64,000 bases of DNA from Rhodosorus marinus. Lineage: Eukaryota > Rhodophyta > Stylonematophyceae > Stylonematales > Stylonemataceae. Positions 1-12,600 of this stretch are shown piece by piece. Made by a program: the position numbers and the translations under genes. Under the pieces are notes generated by a model. That model was not told the DNA's origin. It did not search any database and saw only the letters and a list, made by a program, of their open reading frames with translations. The stretch is from the NCBI GenBank assembly GCA_029953675.1, contig JAMWBK010000002.1, forward strand, positions 1,984,001 through 2,048,000. The letters are read 5' to 3'. The first letter of the stretch is position 1. Every line of letters begins with the position of its first letter.

Positions 1-67
1 GCCGAGCCTGCATGCGCATATACTTCACCCTCATGTCCTTCAACATATCCAGTCTCAACAGTCCCAT
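1..67 (-). CDS. Possible 5' end of a gene running off the left edge (partial)
   Basis: On the minus strand an ATG at 67 opens a frame that stays open to the window edge, about 22 codons, beginning MGLLRLDMLKD and rich in Met, Leu, Lys and Arg. The roughly 390 bases upstream of it (68-460) are strongly C-rich and G-poor on the plus strand. That is the composition seen before the starts of the minus-strand genes at 11758, 44452 and 53299. The fragment is too short to assign a family, and the true start could be one of the further in-frame Met codons. The evidence is composition plus an open frame only. Confidence 0.3.
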   Translation of the reverse strand, partial: MGLLRLDMLKDMRVKYMRMQAR

Positions 68-2283
68 AGGCGATACCTCACCGGTTGGCGATCCAACCCC
101 CGTATCTACCCCCACATTCTTCAAAGGAAGTTCTCCAGACGGACCTTCACCATCGCTCTGATTCATATTCATCCTCACACCACCAACGGCCCTCCTCGCC
201 AAACTCCGTCGGCTACAATACGACCTCCCCGAGGCAACCTCCCCGATTCCATGTCCACTCAACCCAACACCTACAAAAGCCATCTTGTCAAATCGCTACA
301 AAAATTCTCAGAAAAGCTCAACTAACCCTCCTCAACTTATCTATTACCCCCCTATCAAACTCACTTCATCCCTAACTCCCACCCTTCCGCCTCCCCACCC
401 CTCTTCCACAAACTCTCATCCCCTCCTTTATAAACGGATCCATTTCACATGGTAATCCCGAGACATCGGGGATTATTCATATTATATATTTTTTTAGGAT
501 TGCTAAAGGAATTGACCAATCAAAGTTATTTTTAGTTTGGATATTTTTTGATCGATTTTCAGAGGAAGTTAGATAGATATTTATTAAGACGTCATAAATA
601 TTTGATAAGCATTTCGGGTGAGTACTGGATGGGGAGAGGCAAATATTTGGTCAATCGCCAGAATTCGGTTAGGGGTGAGCAATGGGACTGCATAAGCTGT
701 TCTGTGGTTGTTCTCTTGAGATGCGAACAACTCTGGACAATGACTTGGTCTTGTTTTGTTCGACATCGAGCATGGGTCCGCTTCTGCTTTTGCACTTCCA
801 TTGAAGACATCCTCACAGAAACCTTCAGAGTATCGACAAACGATGACCTCGCATTCCTACCATGAATTCTAGGAAATGCGTTCAATCCTCATCAACACAT
901 CCCAGCCAGAACATGGATAAGTACTAGTCATACCGCGGATCAGCCGACGGCTCTCCACCAGCGGTGCGAGTTTGCGACTAACATCGGTACAAACTTTGAG
1001 TTAGTTGACTACACCACTGCTTGTGTCCATGTTCGGCCCTCAAGCTTTTAAGAAATACTGCATTACCCTTGTAATCCGCTTAGCAGCCAGCCCCACCACA
1101 CTCACATCACAAGACTAAAGCAAGATATAAATTTATAATGACGTCTTGTTTAATATCATAATGTCACATTCCTCGACTTCCGCATTGCAAAACGCCCAAA
1201 AATCTCCCCCCCTCCCCGTTTCTAGAAACAAGCAACAAATTTCCACTATACCCGTAATACATTTCTAAAATACATGATGCACTCAAGCTTCGAGCTCAGT
1301 TTTGAACCATGCAAATACTACAGCTGTCCTGTTGAGGTTTTTCTGAGCTTCCCATTGGGTAAACAACTAAAGCCACCAATACTTTGCATTGACGTCCATA
1401 TGTTGATTGAACAGAGGTGATATTTTTTTCATGGAAATTTTAGTGCTTCCTGTCATTCATTGGTGAATGCGTACAACAGTTGACACGTGGTGAAAAATGA
1501 ATGGATTTAAGGAAAAGTTAAAGAAATTGATAAGATGAAAGAACAGCTGTCTATACGGAGTTTTCTGGAAGGTGTGTACTGGGAAGACATCACTTGGGCC
1601 CGGATTTCCGTTGAGCGGTATCGCTGATGGGCGCTGGGCTACATTAGTAGGTAGGAATTCTGCACAACATCTTTTGATCTTTAGGAATCTTTTCTCCAAG
1701 GACATGGATGCACCTTTTCCCCGGAAGTCGTCTCCTAGCAGCGTCGGTCTTGCAGCTCATTGACAATGAGCAGCACCTGTCGCAGCTTTATTTTTCAAGA
1801 GCTTTCCTTTCCGCACAAAATCAGATGGCAGGAGGTTGGGGGTTACCATGTGCAGGTTATGCGCGATCATCACACTATGATTTGAGGTGATCATAGAATA
1901 AACAAATTACGAAACAAATCGCTCTGTAACAAGCAACTGAATGGATTTCTAGCTTCTTGGTGAAGCCATTCATTTGATGTTCCATCCTCCAACGGGATAC
2001 CGACTAAAACTCATTCCGAACCTCTTGTAGTTCACGGAGATACCCTAGATGAACTTGTTTTCGACGCAGCTGAATTCCCTCCGCTCTCGATCTAAGAAGC
2101 TGTCTTATACGAAAGCAATGCGCTCATTAGGGTAGACGCTTTCATGCTCCCCGAAGATTGGTTTTCCAGGGCCGCGATCGCCACTCCCAACTCTAGTGAA
2201 GGTTCGGCATTTTGCTGGGGCAAGCTCAGGAAGTTATAATGGTGGATCATTAACTTGAACAGTGGTCATAGATCGAGGACAAG
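68..2283. other. Gene-poor stretch; C-rich leader-like DNA then nothing recognised
   Basis: Positions 68-460 are C/A/T-rich with very few G, like the 5' leaders of minus-strand genes elsewhere in the window, and probably belong to the gene at the left edge. From 470 to 2283 the composition is ordinary. Only short open frames without recognisable motifs occur (for example 548-865 on plus and 1457-1705 on minus). The last few hundred bases presumably hold the promoter of the deformylase gene, but I see no TATA box I would defend. Confidence 0.5.
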
Positions 2284-3651
2284 ATGAATCTTTCAAGATT
2301 AAGAAGTTGTTATAAGCGAATTTCAGCAGTCGTAGAGTGCCCGGATCAGCTCGGGATCGTGGCAAGCATCACAAACTTCTTATCGAGCAGAAATGCCAAC
2401 ATCACGGCTGTTGATCAGTATCTCGCGCCCTTGTGCGGTGACGAAGTTCACTCCAAAGATGGATTGGAGCGCGAGTCGCACTCGCGGAGCTCAGATGCAA
2501 TAAAGAACTTCATCATGCGCTTCGAGTTCTCATATACAGACTCCAACTGGACGCGGGAAGACATAGAGTCGGATATGGATGAGCTCGAAAGGTGCGGGCC
2601 CGAGCCTCCCTCAACCGCTCAGGGCCAAAACCGAAAACTTCTTTCTCAATCCAGAACTATGCTTCCAACGCAAAACAGGAACCTAAACGGCAAGGTGACA
2701 TTGCGATACGAATCTGAACCACTGTCCTTGGCCATACTGCTCTCCAAATCTTCGCACTGTGCAGATGAGCTTCTATATCGTTGGAGAACTGGTGAGGCAG
2801 AAGAACAAACTGAGAAGATCTGGATCCAACTAGACTTCGCAGAAGCCAAGCATGAAGTAATACTTTCTTGTCTCCTTCTAAATAATCGGAACCCCTTGCC
2901 TTTGGATGCATGAACGAACTCTCAGGTGAACTTCCCTGCAAGATAACATCGATCATGAGCAATCACAAATCGGCAGAGACGTTGGCAAAGGCATATGACC
3001 TGCCTTTCGTGTTCGTGGACGTCTCTAGACCTGACAAGAGCGAAGGCGAGATCCTTGGCCGTGTCGTGGAGACAACAGATCTGCTGGTCTTGGCCAGGTA
3101 CATGCAAATCCTATCTTCGCACTTTCTGGATTCATATAAGAAGCCGATCATCAACATTCACCATGGATTGTTACCGGCATTCAAGGTAGGACACATGAGC
3201 GGTTTTATTGCGCTTCTTCTCCTTAATGGGGACTTTGGGGAAACGCAAATTCGTTCAGCACCACCATTGCTTGTTCCCGAAAGAAGAATCTTTAAAAAAG
3301 GAATCGTCCCGTCTGTCCAGGGTGCACGACCTTATCATCAAATGTACGAAGCAGGCGTGAAGATCATAGGAGCTACAGCTCACTATGTGAGTCCACAACT
3401 CGATGCCGGTCCGATAATACAGCAGGATGTCGCTCCCGTAAATCATAGGATGTCGATAGCTGAGCTGAAACAGGTACGCGAAGAGCACTCTTCCGTTCGA
3501 TGATAGGACACAATCTGAAGTTCTCTAGTGCTCACCTGGTCTCGTGTACAAGGTGGGCATTGGTTTGGAAAGAAGTGCTCTCGTATCTGGAGTCAAGAAG
3601 CACCTGGAGAACAAGCTTGTACGATTCGGAGACCGAGTCATCGTGTTCTAG
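2284..3651 (+). CDS. purU: Formyltetrahydrofolate deformylase (PurU-type), 4 exons
   Basis: Hydrolyses 10-formyl-THF to THF and formate, balancing the one-carbon folate pool; in plants the enzyme is mitochondrial and supports photorespiration. Exons 2284-2791, 2926-3185, 3321-3473 and 3553-3651 close in phase to 339 residues. An N-terminal ACT domain (about residues 12-80, starting ISAVVECPDQLGIVA) precedes the formyltransferase domain. Visible there are LLYRWRTGELP, the catalytic Asn and His in NIHHGLLPAF, GVKIIGATAHYV, and the catalytic Asp in LDAGPIIQQDV. The last exon supplies the usual GLERSAL... tail ending RVIVF. The first dozen residues (MNLSRLRSCYKR) are basic and could be a short organelle presequence; an upstream leader exon is not excluded. 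The linker between the domains (about residues 105-140) is longer than in bacteria. The gene converges on the minus-strand gene ending at 3908. Confidence 0.9.
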
Positions 3652-3907
3652 AGCTGCTTTCAAGCCGTCAGCTGGAAATGGATTCGAGTGCTCATCGACT
3701 CCAAGTCATTCAGTTCTCGCACAAGAAAGTTCTCCTCAACTTCTCCTCCTCTTCAGTTTGCTCGGCTGTTGGTTTCCTAGATGTAACGGCCACGAGCTTC
3801 ACGGCCCCGGCACATGTAGCTTCCAAACCAAATCTGTTTTGCACATTATAGAAAGAAGATCAGCCTTCTTGGGAAAGCACAGCGGGAGCCCTTTCTGCAG
3901 GATTTCC

Positions 3908-4865
3908 TTACAAGAAGTTTGGATAGTGCGCGAAGCTCCAATATTCTTCTACATCCCTAGTGCGGTCTTCGGTTTCAACGAATCTGAGACCCGCAATTAA
4001 GGAGGCACTGACAAGCTCCGACTCGGCGTAGATGTATTCTATTCCGAAGATACTTCTAAAGTTGGAAACTACCTCTATTTCTCTTTTGGTTAAAGGAGGA
4101 GGCACTGCACGTAGCGTCCAAGCGAGAACAACGACTAGCCCACCAGGCTTCACAGAAAAAGAAATTAGGTGGTCAGTTGGGGATGCCTATTGAGACGCCC
4201 TACTATGTAGGATACTAGGACCGGGATCACCTTCAAGCGCTGGGCAGCTGCGCTCATCAATGACCTCGGGTCAAGAAGCGCTTTCCTATCGTGGACTGAC
4301 ACGATCACATCTACTTGGTCTTGTGCATCGAATGGAACAGAAGTGTAATTTTCAGGGGCCTCAACTTCAGCCGTCCAGTTGTCTAATAGGAGTTTGCGCG
4401 GAGCTCCATTGTTGTCGAAATCGTTGCTTTCCAGCAGCGTATTCACAGCCATTTGCTGCCCAAAAACGCAAATTCGACGTTGAGAACGCTTCCGTAATCG
4501 CAACAGTGTCTTAGAACACGGACAGGCGACATTGAACTCACCTGTGCTTCTTCTGGATTGTGTCGTCCGAAGCCATGAAGCCAGCGCTTCCCCAGCTCAT
4601 CCACGACAGAGAGATCAGTGTCTGGGGTGCGTTCTCTACTTTTTCTCTTCTTAACCAGAGCAGTGGACGCTGCGATAACACCAGAAACCACAAAAGCTCC
4701 GCCCACGAGCATTCCAGAAGCATCGCCCCATCCTGCTCGCCGCTCACCAGCTTCCAATGGAGGCCCCTTTCCAACTGAAATCTCCCGCACAAGCCGCTTA
4801 TGGGTCGCAGGAACATTCACCGTACTAATCTGCCGACCACTGGCATATAATACGAATCCTACCAT
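3908..4865 (-). CDS. Membrane-anchored methyltransferase-like protein, 3 exons
   Basis: Proposed exons 4542-4865, 4231-4455 and 3908-4147 join in phase to 262 residues. The N-terminal third has a hydrophobic stretch (GMLVGGAFVVSGVIAASTAL) followed by KKRK, which reads as one membrane anchor. The C-terminal part carries VDVIVSVHDRKALL and then QRLKPGGLVVVLAW, the post-motif segment typical of class I SAM-dependent methyltransferases. A convincing glycine-rich SAM-binding motif I is not visible, so activity is uncertain. The exon 1/2 junction is ambiguous: an alternative acceptor 33 bases upstream also keeps frame. The substrate is unknown. The split LK/PGG codon pair across the last intron supports the model. 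Confidence 0.5.
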
Positions 4866-7800
4866 CGCTCTGTCGCACCTATCCGTCCTTACATAGCTGT
4901 GATCCTAACATAACCCATCGGTCAAAAACAAGGGTCATCAGCAACCACCCCAGTTCACCGACAGCCGGTCTCCGAGCGCATATCAAACCCTACTGTCCCA
5001 AAGGTAAAAGACCCTCCCTGTCCCACGGAAAGGGTTTGGGACGAATTGATTGATTGATTACGTACGGATTTGGACTGATTCAATCTATTTTTACATTGGG
5101 CGCCCCTGCAAGCTCGTGATGCCTGGGGAAAGCTCGTGATGTGCATGCGCCATCCTCGCCCTCCCGCTACTTATGTTGGATTTTCGTGCTAGTGTCCGAA
5201 AGTTCATGCTGAGTGAGCCTCGATGACGGATACCCGTGACCATTCTTGGAGCGGATGTCAGAGCTTGCTAAGTTGGCCTCGGAGCTCGAACTTTGGACGA
5301 TGTTTGCTGTGGGTGTGAGTTGAGCGCCAAGAGGGTTTCCAAAGTGCTCCCCGGCTTGGAGGGGTGCGGCTCTCAATGTCCTCTTGAAGCCTGCATGTGT
5401 CCATGCAGACTTGAGAAAGCTTGCTGGAACCTCGGATCAGATGGCTAGTCCCTATGGACCCTGGTCGACACTTGGAGATCTATCTCACTCGCTCGTCCAG
5501 GACACTAGATCGGAGTAGCGTTTCAAAACAAAACTATTCACAGATCAGTGGAACTGTATCACACAGACCTCCCTCCTCCCTCACGACAGTAAAAATGCGG
5601 GTTAGGAGAGCGCCATGGCTCTTCACCAAAAGCACACGAAAGAACTAATAATTGCTGATCCAGTTCCTCCCTCCTAAGAAACAAAATAAACCAATAACTA
5701 AGCCCCACATCACGAAACCAAACCAATCCAGAAAATTTATATCGAACTATCGAAAACCCGAAACGCCTTTTCGTCGAATATCTTCCTCCGTTCCTTGCTG
5801 TCATCTGCAGGATGAAAATTGTGCATTGCCGAAATCGAACCAAGTCGGAATAGGGAAGACACACCCAGCCCCTTTTTCGTTTCTCCTGCTACACGAACGG
5901 GCGTTATTTTGAAAACAAACGTGACACTCATATATAACAAACTTGCCCTTACCCCTGATGGTTAAAAAGCGGTTGGCTAGGGAGGCGGAGTTTTGGAATC
6001 TACCCCCCGGAATAGAACTGTCTCCAAACCATGTTCTAAAGTTATTTTAATATAATATTAAAATTCGCCAATGATATTAGTTGACTGATATGTGTAAGAT
6101 TCTGGTGGAGATTACAGAAAACGAGGAATTTCGAGCAGGTTTTTTCCTTCCATTTTTTAAGGTTTTGGAGTTCTCGAGATAGGGATCTCTTCCCCAATCG
6201 TCGGTGAATCTGATGAAAAGAACTTCATTTCAAGGGTTTTCATGTTCTTTCTTTCATGCCCCAGCGGAATTGCCATTTTGGAGGTGCGTGCCCGTGTGAT
6301 CTTTCGGTTCCAGCCTCGCTTCCAAAGTCCGCCATGTTCATCATCGGAATGAACCCTACCAACCCTGGCGCAGCTTCATTTCATCTCCATTTCATCATCG
6401 AGTTGTGATTCCGTTTGTTGACTTCGGGGAGAGCCTTACCAATAACTTGCGCACTTTGACCAACGGATTTCGGACTCTCCAACTTCCGTTTCTTGAGTTG
6501 GAGAAGAGCTGTTCCCAATGAAGTGCGATACCCTGATCCACCAATTCGCATACTCCAATACAGAAGCTAGATCCAGGTTCGACAGCTATGTGAAACATCC
6601 GAATCGGTAAAGCCCTAGCTTCAACAGTGTAACATGATCGAGCTCTTTCAAAACCCTAAATCTCAAACACGGGCTTTGGGCAGCTTAACAAGAGCGATAT
6701 GCCATATAGATTAGTCACGCAGGCGAGTTTCAACGCAAGACAACAGCATGAGAGACCATGCACATTCTTAGATCACAAAACGAAATAAACTCTTCCACAC
6801 CACGACTCATCCACATTTTTTTTATGTCCCCACCTCTAGAGCAATAAATCCCAAACTACCCTGGTTGCTGACCGGTAGGCGCCACTTTTCGTACCGAATA
6901 GTTCTCATACCCACCCCCGTACGGACCATACGAATCATCAAATCATTTGCCCCTTCAATTTCCGCCCGTATCCTCCCCCCTCTCCCTCTCCTTCAATCCC
7001 ATACCCTCTCTCTTCTCCCTTTTTTCTTACTCAGGCCTTTTTCAGTTGGCAAGGTTGACTTCAGCTCGAAACCCCCAAAACCGAACATTTATTTTACAAA
7101 AAAAACAAATGAAAAGGACAAAAATCATGGAAACGATATCACTGACAATAACCAATCACAACTTGAGAAAGCCAAATCAAAGTAAGAAATGAATGGATTC
7201 GATGTAAAAAAAAATTGCTGTCTGAAGGAAGCGCTGTTTTCCTCGCATTCCTGAAAAAGCAAAGAAAAAAATCAATGCTTTGAATCTCCGTATCACGAGA
7301 TCTACGTCTATTGGTAATTGAGTTGACCAATAATTTATGTTTATTGATGTCGGATCAAGATGACTTGTACTGATTGGATATTGTCCTTCGCAAAAAGATT
7401 TTACGAGAACTAAACTCTTGGCCAGTACCGGGGCAGATATTCGATCTCGGGAAAACCACGGGCTTTTTACTTCTTAAAAATTATAGCTGATGAAAGTTCT
7501 GAGATGGTTCCACGGGGTTTTCTATTTGGCACCAATAAAAGATGCTCCAACAATATCTCTTCTGTTTTGTTCTACTTTTCCAGCCGATCGGCGTAAAATC
7601 TAGCGAACAGGTGCGCTTTCAATAAAAATCACAAGTACTAAAAACATTCTATAAGGGGGGTATACTAGTAGAAAACTGTTTTTCTGAAATACATAATGTA
7701 ATATTTAAGAAGCTAAACAATCCAGAAAATATAGAATGAGCCCCCCCTTCATGATTGTATTCGGCTTGCGTCTTGACGACGTTTCGTGGAAATATAAAAA

Positions 7801-8174
7801 TAGATATTTCATCAGGTTCGCAACGGGTTCGCTCCTCAGCTAATCTTCCTCAAAGAGCCCGATATTTCTATCACTTTTCTATGATCATGCTTTTACCTCC
7901 AATGGTTAAGGGGGGAACGTGTTGGCCAACTGCAGTATTGGTATTGATAGGAAACTTAAGATTTTAAGTGTTTTATTTGTTCTGGCTGGGTGGGGACGAC
8001 ACGCACGAGGGGGTTGGGGAATTAGGGTTTGGCTACTTAACTGATGCGTTTTGGGTTTTGAGCTGAAGGGCTGGTTTGAAAGGGTTTGGCGAGGAAAGCT
8101 ATGAGGAATCAGGTGGTGGATGTGAGCATTCGTTTGGTAAAGATCGCGTTGTGGTTTTGAGAGTTGAAAGGAGG
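4866..8174. other. 3.3 kb with no convincing gene
   Basis: No open frame here shows a recognisable domain or a consistent exon chain on either strand. Positions 6900-7030 are C-rich and G-poor on the plus strand, the signature seen in leaders of minus-strand genes, but no credible minus-strand coding exon follows it; the frame at 6395-6598 has no recognisable features. Positions 7975-8174 are G/T-rich (repeated GGGTTTGG-like runs) and are best read as the leader of the CCT-domain gene. A TTGATTGATTGATTA tract sits at about 5045-5060. Confidence 0.5.
7975..8174 (+). promoter_or_regulatory. G/T-rich, C-poor leader/promoter of the CCT gene
   Basis: The sense strand is full of short G and T runs (GGTGGGGA, GAGGGGGTTGGGG, AGGGTTTGG) and poor in C directly before the start codon at 8175. 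The same asymmetry precedes the starts at 36728, 40171, 49610 and 60398, and appears as its complement before minus-strand starts. Assignment as promoter or 5'-UTR is inference from this recurring pattern. Confidence 0.45.
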
Positions 8175-8573
8175 ATGATGGAAATCGGGAATGAGAGGTC
8201 TTTTGACCTGGAGTTGGGGGGAGGCAATGATGGTAGCGATGTTTTGGACTATTGGCTGACGGGAATGGAAGAACAGCTGTTCTCTCCGGTTGGCTCGGAT
8301 ATCAGCGACTTTCTGGATCTTAAAGAAGATTCAAAGGCAGAAGTTGAGCTTGCGAAGAGCTCTGAGGCTGAGAGCAGAGACGAAGCACCGGTTGTGGTTG
8401 TCGACTCGCTCGAAACGTCCAAGGTATGGACCAGGTTTGAGGCCCTGCAAAGGTACAAGCTTAAGCGCCAAAACAGGAAGTACGGAAAGAAGATTCGATA
8501 CGAGTGCAGAAAGAAGATCGCTGCCGGAAGACCAAGATCGGGTGGGAGGTTCGTGCGAGTGGCGAACAAGTAG
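8175..8573 (+). CDS. Small CCT-domain protein
   Basis: A single-exon frame of 132 residues from the ATG at 8175; a second ATG follows directly. The C-terminus is a CCT motif (CONSTANS, CO-like, TOC1) of about 43 residues: RFEALQRYKLKRQNRKYGK, then KIRYECRKKIAAGRPRSGGR, ending FVRVANK. CCT domains are nuclear-localising, protein- and DNA-contacting modules in plant and algal flowering, clock and light regulators. No B-box, response-regulator or GATA finger precedes it. The N-terminal 85 residues are acidic (EIGNERSFDLELGG, DFLDLKEDSKAEVELAK) and could act as an activation or interaction region. It is therefore a CMF-type protein (CCT motif only). It converges on the HRD3 gene. Confidence 0.85.
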   Translation: MMEIGNERSFDLELGGGNDGSDVLDYWLTGMEEQLFSPVGSDISDFLDLKEDSKAEVELAKSSEAESRDEAPVVVVDSLETSKVWTRFEALQRYKLKRQNRKYGKKIRYECRKKIAAGRPRSGGRFVRVANK

Positions 8574-8986
8574 TCCTTCTCATCGAGGAAGGTCCTCTGG
8601 CGCGCTCATTCCCAAGTCCACCAGAGAGCTCCAAACCCTGGTCCATGTGAGCCCCGTTATCGAGCAAATGGAAAAAGTAGATCAGCTGGCTGCGTTCTCT
8701 AGTTATAAGGTCGTTCAAGTATTCTGAAGTTTTTTCGTTGTTGCGCAATGAGCACCCTGCGTTATCACGCGTGTTGTACTCTTTTAACGTTTTTTTTTCG
8801 TATTTAATGTGTTGTTGCTCAACCTGTTTTGAAATTAAAGTTCGTTCCCAGTTTTACAAATCCATAGACTTCTATGTAACAGCAGCCTCAGGCGAACTGG
8901 CTTCGAAGAGGGCCACCGGGTTTCGGATTTGAACTCCCACCTCGCAACCTGCCTGGTGGTTGAAAACCACTAATTTATTAAATAGA
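8574..8986. other. Convergent 3' region between CCT gene and HRD3
   Basis: This spacer holds the 3' ends of the flanking genes. Positions 8917-8970 contain a hairpin-forming stretch and a tRNA-B-box-like string on the minus strand. It lacks a pairing T-stem and any D-arm, so I do not call a tRNA. Confidence 0.4.
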
Positions 8987-11758
8987 CTAATCTTGGTGCG
9001 GATGCGCCTCCGGGGCGTTTGCAGTTATTCGTCTCAGACGCAGCTTGCCAAGAACTATCAGCAAGGCGACGCAGAGGATCCCTAGCAACGCCATATCTAA
9101 ATTCGCGACTATCGATTGCCGCTTATCGTGGGGCAGCAGACGGTGTAGTTCTTCCCAAAGCAAACGCTGGAAAACCTAGACGACGGGAAAGAGAGGAAAA
9201 TTTCAGTTCGATCGCTGCTTAGCACAACGAGCAAAGAATCTTGGAACCCAACGCTTCGATTTTCAAAAACGTGGTTGGTTATCCGGCTCACCTGCTTCTC
9301 CGGAATCTCCAAGTCCTTATAGCTCATCTGTCCGCGTAAGACATAGGCAACATCAAACACAAGAGTACACAGCTCCTGCCTAGGTGTGCAGAACCTCAGC
9401 GCCCACAAGGCGATCTCTGAAGGTATGTACCCATCCTCACTTTGTGCCGCAAGGTCAAAGTTTCGCTTCGCCATATGATAGTCCATAGCCAACCCCTTGC
9501 CCGTCATGTGCATCACCCCAAGATTAAACTGCGCTTCAGGTAGCTTCGCAAGGCTTGCCTTCCGATACGCCTCAGATGCCTGCTCGTAAGCGCCGTGCTT
9601 GTACATCATGTCCGCAAGCTATGCAATGGGAATGGGAACGAAAAGACAAGTGTTGACCTCAGCAAACAAAAAAAGAATTGAGGCGAGAAAAAAAGTCGCC
9701 GCGCATCCCGATGCACAAAAGCTTGCCCTAACAACATCCGACATCCAGCACACTCACCCTCATCGTTGCAATGCTCAGCTTCTGACTCTCGGCCTGCTGA
9801 TACAGCTGGAATGCAATCTCAGATTCGTTGCCAATCATCGACCCCTCCACACCCATCTTCCTCTCAATCATAAATGCCGCGTTGTACTGGGCAGGCTTGC
9901 TTCCCATGAAGGCTGACTGTACAAATCGATACAAGGCGGGCTTATACTCGCGCCGACAGAATGCGTCAGTCGCGTGGGACTGAATTGGCCCAAGGAGCAT
10001 GAATTCAATAACTTTCTTAAAGGAATCCACCGCCTCACTGCAAGAATCATACTTGGCCAAGCGTCCCAGCTGTTAAACGAAAAAGGGGCAGCAACTGAGC
10101 AAACTGGCGGATGTAAAGTCGCCCGTGACGTACCGAGCCTACCTGATAAGCTGAATAGAGATGGCTCCGTCCCGCTCCATCCCGAAACCAAGCCTCTGCC
10201 TTCTTAGCATCTCGTTCGATGCCAGGCAGCCCAAGCAACCGCATGAGTCCAAGATTATAGCCTGCCTCAGTGTGCCCTTTGCTGTACGCAAGTTCGAAGT
10301 ATCGAAAAGCCCTTTTGTAGTCCTGCTTGACACCGATTCCACGAGCATAGCATATCCCAAGTGCATAAGTACCATACGTATCACCTTTTTGTGCGGCTTT
10401 CTTGAATTGCTTCACTGCCATCTCGTCAGCTATCTCCTCTGTCTCATGCAGTTCATCGCCTGCCACGTAGTATACATAGCCCAACTTTGCAACCGCGTTG
10501 GCATTACCAGCCGCAGCAGCGTTCTGGAAGTATCTGACAGACGTCTCAATGTCTCTCGGTACTCCGTCGACTCCATACATCAAAATCGAAGCCACTTTGT
10601 ATTGGTCGTCTGTGTTTCCCTGCTCAGCCCTCCCCTTCAAGAAGTGCAGATACTCCAGCTGCTCGTCCCAAGTCAAAAAATCCACACCGTCATCGAGGTA
10701 TAGGTTGTCCAAGTCTGTGTATTGTTCCCTGAACTCAAACCTATCAGCGTCGTCGAGAATCAGACCACTGGCCTTTTCATAGTACAATGCAGCTTCCCAG
10801 CAGTCCTCCTTAACGTCAAGTCCATACATGGTCTTGTACCCAAGCGCAGCCAAAGCGTATGGGCTGTTCCCCTCTGCAAAAGAGCAGGTGAATGAAAAGA
10901 CAAGAAGAATGCGCTTATGAGCGATCTTGTGAAGTGGGAGAGTAGGCCTTCTGAAGGCGCCCTGTCTATTGAACTTCAAAACCTCCACTTACTCGCTGCC
11001 ACATCCAAATAAAGCATTTCCTTCGTCTTATCCATTGGAAAAAGCGCTTCCGCAAATCCACTCGAGTGCAGCATTGCCGCCATGGCATGGGCATCGGGAT
11101 TGCCCAGAGACATAGCTTGCCGCAACAGCTCGGCTCCTTTCGGAATATTCTGTCTGATTTGCCTATGGTATCCGCTCAAATGCATTAAGGCCAAAGTCGT
11201 CAGCGCACCATCATGCCCCTCGTTTGCAGACTCGCGGAACAACTTGACCGCCTCGTCTCTCCTCCCGTAGATTAAAGCCTCCTTGGCGTTTTCAAACTTC
11301 AGCTCCATCTCCTCGTCCACATCGACTCTGGCAAAATGATTCTCCATAAAAGCTTCCTCCAGGTCCTTGTTGGTTACCTTGACGTTCGTCTTGGCGATTA
11401 GCTCTTCCAACTCCAGACTATTCTCCCTAGGTCCATCCAGGGAGAACCCGAACCGAATCTTGTTGTCCTCATCGAACACTTCAGGAAAGCTCTTACTCAG
11501 AGCATGTACGTTTGCGTATACATATTTTGCAAATCTAGCTTGAGATTCCACCGGTAGAGTCTCCCAAGAGTACTTGACTTCTACCAGCAGGAGGCGTAGT
11601 CGCTCGGCTTGTTCCGCATCATATCCAGCAGAGGAAGGCGTTTCCGCCGTTATCCGAGAGACTACATTTTCCAAATCGGATTCTTCTGCAAGGACGAAGC
11701 AGAGCAAGACCGAGGACACTGTCAAGGCCACCAATCGATACCTCCAAACGCCAGACAT
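8987..11758 (-). CDS. HRD3: HRD3/SEL1L ERAD adaptor, Sel1-repeat membrane protein, 5 exons
   Basis: Lumenal partner of the HRD1 ubiquitin ligase that receives misfolded glycoproteins for ER-associated degradation. Exons 10993-11758, 10143-10873, 9758-10069, 9292-9618 and 8987-9175 close in phase to 774 residues (human SEL1L has 794). The ATG at 11758 gives a signal peptide (YRLVALTVSSVLLCFVLA). Sel1-like repeats of about 36 residues run through the rest: ALTTLALMHLSGYHRQ, YALAALGYKTMYGLDV, AVAKLGYVYYVAG, TYALGICYARGIGV, AGYNLGLMRLLGLPG, EAQFNLGVMHMTGKG. The final small exon encodes the single C-terminal membrane segment MALLGILCVALLIVLG followed by KLRLRR, as in Hrd3/SEL1L. Nothing is broken. 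The long C-rich tract upstream (11800-12590) is its leader and promoter. Confidence 0.93.
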
Positions 11759-12600
11759 CTCCAGAACATCCACGAAAAAGGGAGCTCAACACACTCACAC
11801 ACAGGCGCCTTGTCCGTACTACAAAAAAAAAAAGCATAGAAATCTCAGACGACCCTCAATCTCTTCATCGCTTCACACCATCACCAAAACTCACAAGACT
11901 CCCCTCGAAACAAAAACCCTTCACACATCCAGACAAGAAAAAATTTATCAACCCAAACCCCAACCAAATCTCCTTTCACTACTACAAAACAAAAAAAAAT
12001 ATTGCCCTTTCTCCGCTTCCCGTCCCCCTCCTTCCCTCCCTCCCCCCCCCCCGCCCCCAACAAAAACAAAAAAACAGACTGCAAATTACATCATGTCCTC
12101 GGTGACTCCTTCTCCAAATCCCTTCCAAAACCAATACAGCTTACACGCATCTAAATCCCACTCCATTTACCCTCCCCGTCCTCCTCCTCTTCCCAAAAAA
12201 AATCCTTCCAAAATTCCCCCCAAATCCATGAGTATCAACCGCTTTCCCCAAAACGCCATCCTAAAAAAAAAAAAGCCTTCAAGACAAAACCAAAAAAAAA
12301 AATCTTAGTTGCCCACAGAATCATTTCCTCACTCGATCCTAATGCAAAAAAACAACGACTTTCCCCCCCCCCCTCCATTCTATTATATATTGTACATAAA
12401 TCTACCAAAATTACATTATTTTTGTTTTTATCTTGCGTCACCCCACCCACCCCCCTTTACTCCTTATTTGTATTCTACAAACCCAATTCCACGTTACTTC
12501 ATGATTCGTGGAGTGAAAGAGAACACAAATTTAAGGTCGATCAAACCCTCCCCCCCCAACATCTCTTGTAGAAAAGTATTTATCCTTATTTTTTAATAAT
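11759..12600 (-). promoter_or_regulatory. Extreme C-rich (plus strand) leader/promoter of HRD3
   Basis: More than 800 bases are almost G-free on the plus strand, with A and C homopolymers including C12-type tracts at about 12040-12055 and 12361-12373, so the HRD3 sense strand is G/T-rich. It resembles, in exaggerated form, the leaders of other genes in the window. The long open frame across it (11574-12308, plus) is a composition artefact of a lysine/proline-rich translation. Confidence 0.45.

Noticed and set aside
8917-8990. tRNA-like sequence on the minus strand (hairpin plus AGTTCAAATCC)
   Set aside because: The T-stem does not pair, no D-arm or acceptor stem is found, and the upstream part would overlap the last HRD3 exon.
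11574-12308. 244-codon open frame on the plus strand
   Set aside because: It is antisense to HRD3 exon 1 and then runs through A/C homopolymers. The Lys/Pro/Ser-rich product is a composition artefact.
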